Position numbers and translations under genes: made by a program. A model generated the notes under the pieces. The model was not told where the DNA came from and searched no databases. It worked only from the letters and a program-made list of their open reading frames with translations. Below are positions 50,685 through 59,833 of a DNA stretch of 64,000 nucleotides, one piece after another. The first letter of the stretch is position 1; every line of letters starts with the position of its first letter. Source of the stretch: Gammaproteobacteria bacterium (GTDB lineage: Bacteria; Pseudomonadota; Gammaproteobacteria; Ga0077536); NCBI GenBank assembly GCA_024234975.1, contig JACKNH010000004.1, forward strand, positions 372,001 to 436,000, in the 5' to 3' direction.

Positions 50685-51563
50685 TCAACCCAGTGCTTCG
50701 GTCTTGATACGGAAAAGTGCGGAAATGTCATCGTCGCCATGGCCTTGATCCATCAGCCGCTCATAATGTCGCATCGTCATTTCAACCGTTGGTAATGCAC
50801 TGTGCTGGTCCGATGTCATGTCCCGCGCCATTTCGCGGCATATTCCCAGATCCTTGTGGTGCAGACTGAGTCGGAAACCGGGCGCAAAGCTGTCGCGGAC
50901 CATGGTGGGACCGCGATGATCGAGGAACCAATTGCCTGCCGCCCCGCCGCTGACAACCTCGATCACCTTCTCCATCGGCAGCCCGGCCGCGCGTCCGAAG
51001 GCCAGTGCTTCGCATACGCCCTGGGCGACACCGGCAACGACAATCTGATTGACCGCTTTGGTCATCTGGCCGGCGCCATGCGGGCCCATATGGATTACGT
51101 TGGCCGCCAGATGCGTCAGGACGGGGCGGACGCGCTCCAGCACGGCCGGATCGCCCCCCACCATCATTGACAGCTTGCCGTTGCGCGCGCCTTCGACGCC
51201 GCCGCTGACCGGGGCATCGAGGAATTCGACGCCAACGGTGGCCAGTCTGGCGGCGGCGGCACGTGCGGTCTGCGCGCTGACGGTGGATGTATCTATCACA
51301 ACCGTCCCGGGGCGCAGACTATCCAGCATCTGGTCGATGACCGCCAGCACGTCCACGTCGCGGGATACGGAGAGAATAATGACATCCGCCGCGGCGGCGA
51401 CCGCAGCGGGGCCGTCAGCCAGCGGGAGATCCAGTTCATCGGCCCATGCCTGGATGCGTTCGCGGGTCCGGTTCCAGGCCAGAATCAACAAGCCTGCGGC
51501 ATGCAGCCGCTGGGCCATGGGCCCTCCCATCCCGCCTAATCCGATTACGCCGCAGTTCTGCAT
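50685..51563 (-). CDS. NAD(P)-dependent 3-hydroxyisobutyrate dehydrogenase-family oxidoreductase
   Basis: The 292-residue protein has the NAD-binding start CGVIGLGGMGGPMAQRL, then DTSTVSAQTARAAA, the substrate motif FLDAPVSGGVEGARNGKLSM and the catalytic Lys in GAGQMTKAVNQIVVAG, with LHHKDLGICREMA at the end. Family members oxidise beta-hydroxy acids (3-hydroxyisobutyrate, tartronate semialdehyde, glyoxylate and others); the substrate is not decided here. ATG 51563 follows a GGAGAG Shine-Dalgarno and was preferred to TTG 51575. The 131-base gap to the FHA-cyclase gene shows nothing clear. Confidence 0.9.
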   Translation of the reverse strand: MQNCGVIGLGGMGGPMAQRLHAAGLLILAWNRTRERIQAWADELDLPLADGPAAVAAAADVIILSVSRDVDVLAVIDQMLDSLRPGTVVIDTSTVSAQTARAAAARLATVGVEFLDAPVSGGVEGARNGKLSMMVGGDPAVLERVRPVLTHLAANVIHMGPHGAGQMTKAVNQIVVAGVAQGVCEALAFGRAAGLPMEKVIEVVSGGAAGNWFLDHRGPTMVRDSFAPGFRLSLHHKDLGICREMARDMTSDQHSALPTVEMTMRHYERLMDQGHGDDDISALFRIKTEALG

Positions 51564-51700
51564 CACTCTCTCCAAGGTCTGGTTTACGTACGCGCGCCAC
51601 CCGCGATCACAGTCGCACTGTCATCAAACCGACGCCGTATTGCCACTTGCATGTCATCGCATCGCACTAGTCTGCCGCCGACTGACCTGGAGGCTAGGCG

Positions 51701-52492
51701 ATGCAGCAGAAAACGGTCAAGCGGCCACGCAGATTCCGTACGGTTTTCATTTCCGATGTCCACCTCGGTTTCCGCGGTGCAAGTGCGGACGCGTTGCTCG
51801 CGTTCCTGACAACCTGCGAATGCGAGACGCTGTACATGGCGGGCGACATCATCGATATCCACGCGTTGCGACGCAAGCGCTACTGGCCACAGGCGCACAA
51901 CGACGTGCTGCGCGCGGTGCTGGACAAGGCCCGGGCAGGCACGCGCGTGGTCTACATTCCCGGCAACCACGATGAAATGTTGCGCGATTTCGTCGGCCAC
52001 CGCTTCGGCAACATCGAAATCGCCGAGCAGGTGATTCATGCCACTGCCGATGGCCGCAGGTTGCTCGTGACCCATGGCGATGAGTTCGACACGGTGGTGC
52101 GCTCGGCACGCTGGCTGGGCGTACTGGGCGGACACCTTTATGGCGTACTGCTGGCATTGAATCATTGGGTGAATGTGATCCGCCGCCGGTGCGGTGCGCC
52201 GCACTGGTCACTGGCGGCGTTTTTGAAATCGCGGGTGAAGAATGCCGTCCAATACATCTCGCGCTACGAGGAGGCAGTGGCATACGCTGCCGTCCGTGCG
52301 GGCGTTGATGGCGTGGTGTGTGGCCACATCCACCGCGCCCAGATCACCCGCTTTGAAGACATCGAATACCACAACTGCGGCGACTGGGTGGAAAGCCGTA
52401 CCGCACTGGTCGAGCACCACGACGGGGCAATCGAGGTCGTGCAATGGGCCGAGCCGCTGGCAGCGGCACTACCGATACTGGCGGCGGCATGA
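51701..52492 (+). CDS. Metallophosphoesterase, UDP-2,3-diacylglucosamine diphosphatase-like
   Basis: The 263-residue calcineurin-like phosphoesterase has the metal motifs ISDVHLGFRG, MAGDIIDIH, IPGNHDEMLRD, VTHGDEFD and CGHIHRAQI. This resembles LpxH-like enzymes of lipid A synthesis but is a longer, separate subgroup often paired with a glycosyltransferase, as here, so it may act on a glycolipid or nucleotide sugar. A GGAGG lies nine bases before the ATG. Its stop overlaps the next gene (ATGA). Confidence 0.87.
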   Translation: MQQKTVKRPRRFRTVFISDVHLGFRGASADALLAFLTTCECETLYMAGDIIDIHALRRKRYWPQAHNDVLRAVLDKARAGTRVVYIPGNHDEMLRDFVGHRFGNIEIAEQVIHATADGRRLLVTHGDEFDTVVRSARWLGVLGGHLYGVLLALNHWVNVIRRRCGAPHWSLAAFLKSRVKNAVQYISRYEEAVAYAAVRAGVDGVVCGHIHRAQITRFEDIEYHNCGDWVESRTALVEHHDGAIEVVQWAEPLAAALPILAAA

Positions 52493-53514
52493 AGGTTGCC
52501 ATCGTCACGGATGCCTGGCATCCGCAGGTCAACGGCGTCGTCCGGACATTGCAGACCACGGGTGAATGTCTGCGTGCGCGCGGACATGAGGTTCAATTCA
52601 TCACGCCAACGGGTTTTCGCACGGTGCCGTGCCCGACCTATCCGTCGATACGTCTGGCGGTCATGCCGGGCGCCGGTGTCGCCAGCGCTTTGGCGTCTTT
52701 TGCCCCCGCTGCCATTCACATTGCCACGGAAGGCCCGTTGGGCATGGCGGCCAGGGCGTGGTGCCTGCGTCGTGGGCATCCCTTCACCACCTCATTTCAT
52801 ACGCAGTTTGCCGAGTACGTCAGGCTGCGGGCGCCGATTCCGCTCAGCTGGACGTATGCGTGGTTACGGCGCTTTCATGGTGCCGCGGTAAGGACCCTGG
52901 TACCGACGCCCGGTCAGCGGGATCGGCTGCTGGCGCGCGGCTTCCGCAACATCGAAGTCTGGGCGCGCGGGGTGGATACATCAGTGTTCCGCCCCCAGAC
53001 TGACGTCAGTTACCCCTGGCCAGGGCCGGTGGCCTTGTACATGGGGCGGGTCGCGGTCGAGAAAAATATTGAGGCGTTTCTAGAACTGGAGATGGCGGGC
53101 AGCAAGGTCGTCATCGGCGATGGTCCGGCGCTGGCATCGCTGCAAAAGCGCTACCCGGGAGTCCACTTCCTGGGCGCGAAGTTCGGCACTGACCTCGCCC
53201 GGCATGTTGCCGCGGCGGATGTCATGGTGTTTCCGAGCCGCACCGATACTTTCGGACTCGTATTGCTGGAAGCGATGGCGTGCGGCGTTCCGGTCGCAGC
53301 GTACCCGGTGACCGGGCCGATAGATGTCGTAGCGCACGGTCGAAGCGGCTGGATGGACGATGACCTTGGCGCGGCGGTGCAGGGTGCGCTCGGCTTGTCG
53401 CGCCAGAACTGTGTCGATTATGCGGCGGGATATTCGTGGCAGCGCTGCACCGAGACCTTCGAGTCCTGCCTGGAACCGGTAGCAGATGCCGCACCGTTGC
53501 CTGCCCGGGCCTGA
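52489..53514 (+). CDS. Glycosyltransferase, GT4 (family 1) type
   Basis: The 341-residue GT-B enzyme has VAIVTDAWHPQVNGVVRTL with the glycine-rich turn, FTTSFHTQFAEYVRLR, ARGVDTSVFRP, LYMGRVAVEKNIEAFLELE and the nucleotide-sugar E-x7-E motif in PSRTDTFGLVLLEAMACG. It resembles the alpha-mannosyl/sulfoquinovosyl transferase group. ATG 52489 overlaps the phosphoesterase stop, so the pair probably acts on one glycolipid. The acceptor is not known. Confidence 0.88.
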   Translation: MKVAIVTDAWHPQVNGVVRTLQTTGECLRARGHEVQFITPTGFRTVPCPTYPSIRLAVMPGAGVASALASFAPAAIHIATEGPLGMAARAWCLRRGHPFTTSFHTQFAEYVRLRAPIPLSWTYAWLRRFHGAAVRTLVPTPGQRDRLLARGFRNIEVWARGVDTSVFRPQTDVSYPWPGPVALYMGRVAVEKNIEAFLELEMAGSKVVIGDGPALASLQKRYPGVHFLGAKFGTDLARHVAAADVMVFPSRTDTFGLVLLEAMACGVPVAAYPVTGPIDVVAHGRSGWMDDDLGAAVQGALGLSRQNCVDYAAGYSWQRCTETFESCLEPVADAAPLPARA

Positions 53515-53534
53515 TCGCGTAACTTGCCGCGCCC

Positions 53535-54827
53535 ATGAGCGCGTTTCTAGACACTTTGCAGTGGCGCGGCCTGCTGCACCAGACGGCCGGCGCCGACATC
53601 GAGCAACATCTGGCCCGGGGCGGCCGGGTGGCTTACTGCGGCTTTGATCCCACGGCGTCCAGCCTGACCGTCGGCAACTTCAATTCCATCAACCTGCTGC
53701 GCCATTGGCAGCGCAGTGGCAACAAGCCGATTGTCGTCATGGGCGGTGGTACCGGCTTGATCGGTGACCCGTCAGGCAAGGACAGCGAGCGCCAGTTGCT
53801 GACGGCGGACGATGTCGCCGCCAATGTCGAAGGCCAGCGCGGTATCTTCGAACGGATCCTGGATTTCGATCCGGCCAATCCGAATTGCGCGGTCATCGTC
53901 AACAATCATGACTGGCTGGGCAAGCTGGGCTATATCGAGATGCTGCGCGACGTCGGCAAGTATTTCTCGGTCAACGCCATGATCCAGAAGGAATCGGTGC
54001 GCGAACGGCTGCACAATCGCGACCAGGGAATCTCCTACACCGAATTCTCGTACATGTTGCTGCAGGCCTACGATTTCTATCACCTGCGGGTCACCCACGA
54101 TTGCACCGTGCAGCTGGCCGGATCCGACCAGTACGGCAACATCGTGGCGGGCATGGATCTGATCCGGCGCCGGTTGGGTTCCGAGCAGGTCGGCGGTTAC
54201 GGCGTAACTTCACCGCTGGTGACCCGGGCCGACGGCAAGAAATTTGGCAAATCCGAGCAGGGCGCGGTGTGGCTGACGGCCGATCGCACCAGCGCCTATG
54301 CGTTCTACCAGTTCTGGCTCAATACCGAAGACGCGATGGTGCTGGATTACCTGCGCCGGTTCACATTGTTGCCGCGTGCGGCGGTGGATGACCTGTCCGC
54401 ACAGCACGAAGCCGCACCCCATCAGCGCGCGGCACACCGGGCGTTGGCACGTGAGTTGACTGAATTGCTCCACGGCACCGACCAGTTGAGCCATGTCGAA
54501 CACGCCAGCGAGGTGTTGTTCGGCGGTGGTGATCTGCGATCGGTGGCCCCTGAGCTGTTGCGGGACATGTTCGCCGACGTGCCGCATTCCAGCCACGGGC
54601 GCGACCAGCTGGGCGGGGCCGGTGTACCGCTGGCAGATATCCTGGCCCAGACTTCGCTGGCCAGCTCAAAGCGCCAGGCGCGTGAACATCTGGCCAGCGG
54701 CGCGGTGGCGGTGAATGGCCAGCGGGTGGATGCTGACTACCAATTGACGGGAGACGACCTGCTGGGCGGGGGCATGATTCTGCTCCGCCGCGGCAAGAAG
54801 AGCTGGCACGCCACGCGCTGGGACTGA
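53535..54827 (+). CDS. tyrS: Tyrosine--tRNA ligase
   Basis: The 430-residue class I enzyme shows RVAYCGFDPTASSLTVGNFN, GGGTGLIGDPSGKDSER, the tyrosine-binding segment around YTEFSYMLLQAYDF and QLAGSDQYGNIVAGMDLI, the KMSKS equivalent KKFGKS, and a C-terminal S4 RNA-binding domain (SKRQAREHLASGAVAVNGQRV). The HIGH motif is altered to TVGN, with the first His as Thr. All other signatures are in place, so I expect it to be active. Confidence 0.96.
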   Translation: MSAFLDTLQWRGLLHQTAGADIEQHLARGGRVAYCGFDPTASSLTVGNFNSINLLRHWQRSGNKPIVVMGGGTGLIGDPSGKDSERQLLTADDVAANVEGQRGIFERILDFDPANPNCAVIVNNHDWLGKLGYIEMLRDVGKYFSVNAMIQKESVRERLHNRDQGISYTEFSYMLLQAYDFYHLRVTHDCTVQLAGSDQYGNIVAGMDLIRRRLGSEQVGGYGVTSPLVTRADGKKFGKSEQGAVWLTADRTSAYAFYQFWLNTEDAMVLDYLRRFTLLPRAAVDDLSAQHEAAPHQRAAHRALARELTELLHGTDQLSHVEHASEVLFGGGDLRSVAPELLRDMFADVPHSSHGRDQLGGAGVPLADILAQTSLASSKRQAREHLASGAVAVNGQRVDADYQLTGDDLLGGGMILLRRGKKSWHATRWD

Positions 54828-54831
54828 CCTG

Positions 54832-54868
54832 GCCCGGCAAAACCGGGCTGCCGGCGGATTTTCGCCGG
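54832..54868. terminator. Tandem hairpins after tyrS
   Basis: GCCCGG/CCGGGC around CAAAA (54832-54848), then CCGGCG/CGCCGG around GATTTT (54851-54868). No T run follows, so terminator function is uncertain. Confidence 0.35.
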
Positions 54869-54914
54869 TACATCCGGTATCATCCGGCGCCCGCAGGTCA
54901 CCGGAGCCGTATCG

Positions 54915-55445
54915 ATGTCCATCCGCAGTTTTGAAGGCAATGCGCCCGAGATAGATTCCACCGCGTTCGTCGATGAGTCTGCGGTCGTCATCGGTCGCGT
55001 GAAGCTGGCGGCAGAGGTTTCGATCTGGCCGCTGGTGGTCATTCGCGGTGACGTCAATTTCATCGAGGTTGGTGCACGCAGCAATGTGCAGGATGGCACC
55101 ATCGTCCACTGCACCAGTCCAACGGCCGATTTGCCCGATGGCTACGCAACGATAATTGGTGACGACGTCACCGTGGGCCATCAGGCCATCATCCACGGCT
55201 GCACCATCGGCCACCACTGTTTGATCGGTATGGGCGCGACCCTCATGGACGGTGCGGTCATCGAACCCTATACCATCATCGGCGCCGGCGCGCTGGTGCC
55301 GCCGGGCAAGCAGCTGGGAAGTGGACTTTGGGTGGGCGCTCCTGCCAAACGTGTGCGCGATCTGACTGACGACGAGCGATCCATGCTGGGCAGCCACGCC
55401 AGACACTACGTAAAATTGCACCATCGCCATTCCGGCCGGACCTGA
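54915..55445 (+). CDS. Gamma-carbonic anhydrase family protein (YrdA type)
   Basis: The 176-residue left-handed beta-helix protein has hexapeptide repeats and the zinc-ligand His residues in NVQDGTIVHCT and VGHQAIIHGC. It ends with VGAPAKRVRDLTDDE, as in the YrdA/CaiE group. Such proteins bind zinc and may hydrate carbon dioxide, though many show little activity. It stands four bases before mnmG, where mnmE is often found in gammaproteobacteria. Confidence 0.92.
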   Translation: MSIRSFEGNAPEIDSTAFVDESAVVIGRVKLAAEVSIWPLVVIRGDVNFIEVGARSNVQDGTIVHCTSPTADLPDGYATIIGDDVTVGHQAIIHGCTIGHHCLIGMGATLMDGAVIEPYTIIGAGALVPPGKQLGSGLWVGAPAKRVRDLTDDERSMLGSHARHYVKLHHRHSGRT

Positions 55446-55449
55446 AACC

Positions 55450-57339
55450 ATGCAGTACCCTGACTTGTTCGATGTCATCGTTGTCGGCGGCGGCCATGCC
55501 GGCACCGAAGCCGCGTTGGCGGCGGCACGCATGGGGTGCCGAACATTGCTGCTGACCCAGAGCATGGAAACCCTGGGGCAGATGTCGTGCAACCCGGCCA
55601 TCGGTGGTATCGGCAAAGGGCACCTGGTGCGCGAAATCGACGCGCTGGGTGGCTTGATGGCGACCGCGGCCGACCACTGTGGAATTCAGTTCCGCCGATT
55701 GAACGCGAGCAAGGGCGCAGCAGTGCGCGCGACTCGCGCGCAGATCGATCGAGCCCTGTACCGTGCCTTCGTGCGCGGTACATTGGAAAACACACCGAAC
55801 CTCACGTTGTTCCAGCAGACCGTGGAGGACTTGATCGTCGAGGGCGATGAAGTACGCGGCGTGGTGACGCAGATGGGGTTGAAATTCAGTGCGCCGACCG
55901 TAGTTCTGACGGTGGGTACCTTCCTCGCCGGGCTGGTCCACATCGGCGATGCGCGATACCAGGCGGGACGTGCCGGCGACCCGCCGGCCAATGCACTGGC
56001 GGCGCGGATGCGCGAACTGCCGATGCGGGTGGGGCGGTTGAAGACGGGTACACCGCCACGTATCGATGGCCGCAGCATTGATTTCTCGGTGTTGACCGAG
56101 CAGCCGGGGGACGCGCCGGTGCCGGTGTTCTCGTTCCTTGGCAATGTCGACCACCATCCCCGCCAGATTCCGTGCCATATCACGCACACCAACGAGCAGA
56201 CGCATGAATTGATCAGGTCCGGCCTTGATCGTTCGCCCATGTACAACGGCAGTATCGAAGGTACCGGGCCGCGCTACTGCCCCTCGATCGAGGACAAGGT
56301 TGTCCGCTTCGCGGACAAGACCTCGCACCAGATTTTTGTTGAACCCGAAGGACTGACGACCCACGAGGTCTATCCGAACGGTATCTCCACCAGTCTGCCG
56401 TTCGACATTCAGCTGGCCCTGGTTCGCAGCATCAGGGGCTTCGAAAGTGCGCATATCCTGCGGCCGGGCTATGCCATCGAATACGATTATTTCGATCCGC
56501 GCGACATCCATCCCTGGCTGGAGACTCGGTATATCGGCGGGCTGTATTTCGCCGGCCAGATCAACGGCACCACCGGTTACGAGGAAGCCGCCGCGCAAGG
56601 TCTGCTGGCAGGGTTGAACGCGGCGCGCCGGGTGCAAGGCCAGACGCCCTGGTATCCGCAGCGGCACGAAGCCTACCTCGGTGTGCTGGTGGACGACCTC
56701 GTCACCCGCGGCACCAGCGAACCGTACCGGATGTTCACCAGTCGGGCGGAATATCGCCTGCTGTTGCGTGAAGACAATGCCGATCAGCGTCTGACCCCGG
56801 CTGGCCGTGAACTGGGCCTGGTGGATGACGCCCGCTGGCAACGATTCGAGCGGAAGATGTCGGCGCTGGAATCCGAGCGTAGCCGAATGGACCGGGTATA
56901 CCTGCAGCCCGCGGTCGTCCCTGCGGCCGATGCGCAGCGCGTGCTTGGCCAGCCGCTTGCTCGTGAATACAGCCTGACGTCGCTGCTCAAACGGCCTGAA
57001 GTCAGCTACGAGGCATTGATGTCGCTGGCGGGCGCGGGTGTGCCGCTGGCCGATCCGGAAGTCATCGAGCAATTGGAAATCGGCGCCCGTTATGACGGCT
57101 ATATCGAGCGCCAGCAGCAGGACATCGAGCGTGCGCGGCGGCAGGAGGAAACCCCGCTGCCAGTGGATATCGACTATCGCTCGGTGCGTGGGCTGTCGAA
57201 CGAAGTGATGCAGAAACTTGCCGATCACCGGCCGGCCACACTTGGCCAGGCCGCGCGCATTTCCGGCATCACGCCGGCGGCCATCTCGCTGCTCGCGGTG
57301 CATCTGAAAAAATCGGACAGACAACGCGCTGCAGGTTGA
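55450..57339 (+). CDS. mnmG: tRNA uridine 5-carboxymethylaminomethyl modification enzyme, FAD subunit
   Basis: MnmG works with MnmE to modify U34 of several tRNAs. The 629-residue flavoprotein has the FAD motif VVGGGHAGTEAALAAAR, MSCNPAIGGIGKGHLVREI, YCPSIEDKVVRF, PNGISTSLPF, INGTTGYEEAAAQGL and the C-terminal MnmE/tRNA-binding domain (GLSNEVMQKLADHRPATLGQ). The length is normal. It begins mnmG-rsmG-parA-parB, a block that usually lies close to oriC. Confidence 0.98.
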   Translation: MQYPDLFDVIVVGGGHAGTEAALAAARMGCRTLLLTQSMETLGQMSCNPAIGGIGKGHLVREIDALGGLMATAADHCGIQFRRLNASKGAAVRATRAQIDRALYRAFVRGTLENTPNLTLFQQTVEDLIVEGDEVRGVVTQMGLKFSAPTVVLTVGTFLAGLVHIGDARYQAGRAGDPPANALAARMRELPMRVGRLKTGTPPRIDGRSIDFSVLTEQPGDAPVPVFSFLGNVDHHPRQIPCHITHTNEQTHELIRSGLDRSPMYNGSIEGTGPRYCPSIEDKVVRFADKTSHQIFVEPEGLTTHEVYPNGISTSLPFDIQLALVRSIRGFESAHILRPGYAIEYDYFDPRDIHPWLETRYIGGLYFAGQINGTTGYEEAAAQGLLAGLNAARRVQGQTPWYPQRHEAYLGVLVDDLVTRGTSEPYRMFTSRAEYRLLLREDNADQRLTPAGRELGLVDDARWQRFERKMSALESERSRMDRVYLQPAVVPAADAQRVLGQPLAREYSLTSLLKRPEVSYEALMSLAGAGVPLADPEVIEQLEIGARYDGYIERQQQDIERARRQEETPLPVDIDYRSVRGLSNEVMQKLADHRPATLGQAARISGITPAAISLLAVHLKKSDRQRAAG

Positions 57340-57345
57340 TCCGGC

Positions 57346-57960
57346 ATGGGGATCGACCTGAAGTCCGCCGCCGCCTCATCGGGTGTCGACCTGCCAGCGG
57401 ATGCGGTTGACCGGTTGGAGGCCTACCTCGACCTGATGCTGCGCTGGAACCGGGTCTATAACCTCACCGCCATCACCGCGCGCGACGAAATGCGGGTGAA
57501 ACACCTGCTCGACAGCCTGGCCTGTCTGCCCTACATCAAAGGCGACCACCTGCTGGATGTCGGCAGTGGCGCTGGTCTGCCGGGCATTGTGTTGGCCATC
57601 GCCGCCCCGACGCTCACCTGCACGCTGCTCGATTCCCGGGCCAAGCGCACACGCTTTCTGACCCAGGCACGCATCGAATTGGCGTTACCCAATGTCAGCG
57701 TGGTGACCAGTCGATTCGAAGCCCTGCCGGCCCCTTACCCGTATACGACGGTCATCAGCCGCGCATTTACGGATGTGCGGGCAATGCTGCAGGTGACAGC
57801 AGACTGGCAGGTGGCGGGCCTGCGCCACCTGGTCATGAAGGGGCAGGTGCCCCGCGAAGAACTTGCAAGCTTGCAGGCAAGCGGGGTGAACTATGTGCTG
57901 CATGCGCTTGATGTGCCGCACCTCGGCGAGCCGCGTCACCTGCTGCAAGTCGACCGTTGA
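57346..57960 (+). CDS. rsmG: 16S rRNA (guanine527-N7)-methyltransferase
   Basis: The 204-residue SAM enzyme has LMLRWNRVYNLTAI, HLLDSLACLPYI, the SAM-binding LLDVGSGAGLPGIVLAI, LLDSRAKRTRFL and VVTSRFEALP. It follows mnmG by six bases, the standard gidA-gidB order. Confidence 0.97.
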   Translation: MGIDLKSAAASSGVDLPADAVDRLEAYLDLMLRWNRVYNLTAITARDEMRVKHLLDSLACLPYIKGDHLLDVGSGAGLPGIVLAIAAPTLTCTLLDSRAKRTRFLTQARIELALPNVSVVTSRFEALPAPYPYTTVISRAFTDVRAMLQVTADWQVAGLRHLVMKGQVPREELASLQASGVNYVLHALDVPHLGEPRHLLQVDR

Positions 57961-57995
57961 CCTGTGCAATAATGCCGCTCCAGGAGCGCATCCAG

Positions 57996-58772
57996 ATGGC
58001 CCGAATTCACGCAATCACCAATCAGAAGGGCGGGGTCGGTAAAACCACGACCTCGGTCAATCTCGCGGCGTCGCTGGCGGCGACCAGGCGTCGCGTGCTG
58101 CTGGTGGACCTGGATCCGCAAGGCAACGCGACCATGGGTTCCGGTGTCGACAAGCGCAACATCGTGCTTTCCAGTTTCGACGTGCTGATGGAAAACGCCA
58201 CGCTGGCGCAGGCCCGCATCACGCTGCCGGACGTCGGTTACGACCTGCTGCCGGCCAACGCCGATTTGACCGGCGCCGAAGTCGGTCTGCTGGAGGAATA
58301 CGGACGCGAACTGCGGCTGCGCAATGCGCTGGCGACGGTTGAAGACCAGTACGACTTCATCCTGATCGATTGCCCCCCTTCGCTGAACATGCTGACGGTC
58401 AACGCTCTGGTCGCGGCGGAAGCGGTGATCATTCCCACGCAGTGCGAATACTTCGCTCTGGAGGGCCTGAGCGCACTGCTGGAAACCGTTGAAAAGATTA
58501 AGAAATATCTGAACCCCGAACTCAAGGTAGAAGGCTTTCTGCGGACCATGTACGACCCGCGCAACAACCTCGCGACGCAGGTCTCGCAACAGCTGATCCA
58601 GCATTTCGGGGAGAAGGTCTACCGGACCGTGATTCCGCGCAATGTCCGTCTGGCCGAGGCTCCCAGCCATGGCCTGCCGGCGCTGCTGTATGACAAGGCA
58701 TCGTCCGGTGCCCTGGCATACCTGGCGTTGGCCGGCGAAATGCTGCGTCGAGCCGAGGCTTCGGCTGCCTGA
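57996..58772 (+). CDS. parA: Chromosome partitioning ATPase ParA (Soj)
   Basis: The 258-residue ATPase has the deviant Walker A NQKGGVGKTTTSVNLAA, VLLVDLDPQGNATMGSG, IDCPPSLNMLTVNAL and IPTQCEYFALEGLSALL. It drives segregation of ParB-parS complexes. ATG 57996 (MARIHAITNQ) was chosen over the upstream frame start at 57957, which overlaps rsmG. Confidence 0.97.
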   Translation: MARIHAITNQKGGVGKTTTSVNLAASLAATRRRVLLVDLDPQGNATMGSGVDKRNIVLSSFDVLMENATLAQARITLPDVGYDLLPANADLTGAEVGLLEEYGRELRLRNALATVEDQYDFILIDCPPSLNMLTVNALVAAEAVIIPTQCEYFALEGLSALLETVEKIKKYLNPELKVEGFLRTMYDPRNNLATQVSQQLIQHFGEKVYRTVIPRNVRLAEAPSHGLPALLYDKASSGALAYLALAGEMLRRAEASAA

Positions 58773-58786
58773 ACGAAAAGCTATCC

Positions 58787-59695
58787 ATGAGCAAAAAACG
58801 CGGCCTGGGCCGAGGACTTGATGCATTACTGGGCGTGCAGAGCGCAGAGCCCCCGCGCCCCGCGCCTGCACCCGAACCGGCGCCCATGCCTGCCGCCGCG
58901 GCGCCGGAGACCGGCGATCGGCTGCGAACACTGCCTGTCGACGTCATCGAGCGCGGTCGTTACCAGCCACGCGTCGATATGCGGCAGGAGTCACTGCAGG
59001 AACTGGCGGATTCGATCAAGGCGCAAGGCGTGGTCCAGCCCATTGTCGTTCGGCCACTGACCAAACCCGGGCGTTTCGAAATCATCGCCGGGGAACGTCG
59101 CTGGCGTGCGTCCCAGCTTGCGGGAATGCACGAAATTCCTGCGATAATCAAAGAGATAGCGGACGAGTCCGCGGCCAGCATCGCGCTGATCGAAAACATC
59201 ATGCGCGAGCAGTTGAACCCCATTGAAGAGGCGCTCGGGTTCGACCGGCTGACCAACGAGTTTGGTATGACCCACCAGGATGTGGCCGAAGCCGTGGGCC
59301 GATCGCGCGCCGCGGTGACCAACCTGTTGCGGTTGCTGGATCTCGCACCCGGGGTCCGTGAAATGGTTGAGCAACGGCAGCTTGAGATGGGTCACGCCCG
59401 TGCACTGCTCGGTCTGGAAGGCGCGGCGCAGCTGGAAGCGGCGCGTGAAGTGGTCAGCCGTGGAATGTCGGTCCGCGAGACCGAGCAACTGGTCAAACGC
59501 CTCAAGGCGGCGGCGGGCAAACCCAAAGCAGTGCGCCAACCCGTGGATCCGAATATTGTCGCCCTGGAGCGGGACCTGTCCGAACGACTGGGCGCCGCGG
59601 TGACGATCCAGCACGGCGCACGTGGGCGGGGCCAGATCTCCGTCACCTACCATTCTCTCGAGGAACTGGACGGCATCCTCGCTCACATCAAGTAG
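58787..59695 (+). CDS. parB: Chromosome partitioning protein ParB (Spo0J)
   Basis: The 302-residue protein begins KKRGLGRGLDALLG, the ParA-stimulating segment, followed by a Pro/Ala linker. The CTPase/ParB-N boxes (ERGRYQPRVDM, IVVRPL, AGERRWRASQLAG) and a helix-turn-helix (THQDVAEAVGRSRAAVTNLLRLL) follow. parS sites were not recognised by eye in the window. A terminator hairpin lies about 60 bases after it. Confidence 0.97.
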   Translation: MSKKRGLGRGLDALLGVQSAEPPRPAPAPEPAPMPAAAAPETGDRLRTLPVDVIERGRYQPRVDMRQESLQELADSIKAQGVVQPIVVRPLTKPGRFEIIAGERRWRASQLAGMHEIPAIIKEIADESAASIALIENIMREQLNPIEEALGFDRLTNEFGMTHQDVAEAVGRSRAAVTNLLRLLDLAPGVREMVEQRQLEMGHARALLGLEGAAQLEAAREVVSRGMSVRETEQLVKRLKAAAGKPKAVRQPVDPNIVALERDLSERLGAAVTIQHGARGRGQISVTYHSLEELDGILAHIK

Positions 59696-59756
59696 CGCGC
59701 TGCAATCGCAGTCCCGGATACAAGGAACGCGCGTACCAGCAAATGGGCCGTGCGCG

Positions 59757-59784
59757 AAAAATCCCCGTGTCAGACACGGATTTT
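59757..59784 (+). terminator. Terminator after parB
   Basis: AAAATCC(CC)GTGT pairs with ACACGGATTTT around CAG, with a two-base bulge, giving a hairpin that ends in T4. It separates parA-parB from the atp operon. Confidence 0.6.
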
Positions 59785-59797
59785 GAAAGTCGCTGCG

Positions 59798-59826
59798 TTG
59801 ACGCATTGCGGTACCCTCCCTATAAT
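59798..59826 (+). promoter_or_regulatory. Sigma-70 promoter of the atp operon
   Basis: TTGACG, exactly 17 bases, TATAAT: five of six and six of six matches. Transcription should start near 59833, 36 bases before atpI. Confidence 0.88.
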
Positions 59827-59833
59827 CGCGGGG

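Noticed and set aside
55276..57324. 682-codon minus-strand open frame across mnmG
   Set aside because: It lies wholly antisense to a clear mnmG and its sequence shows no domain; long antisense frames are common in high-GC DNA.
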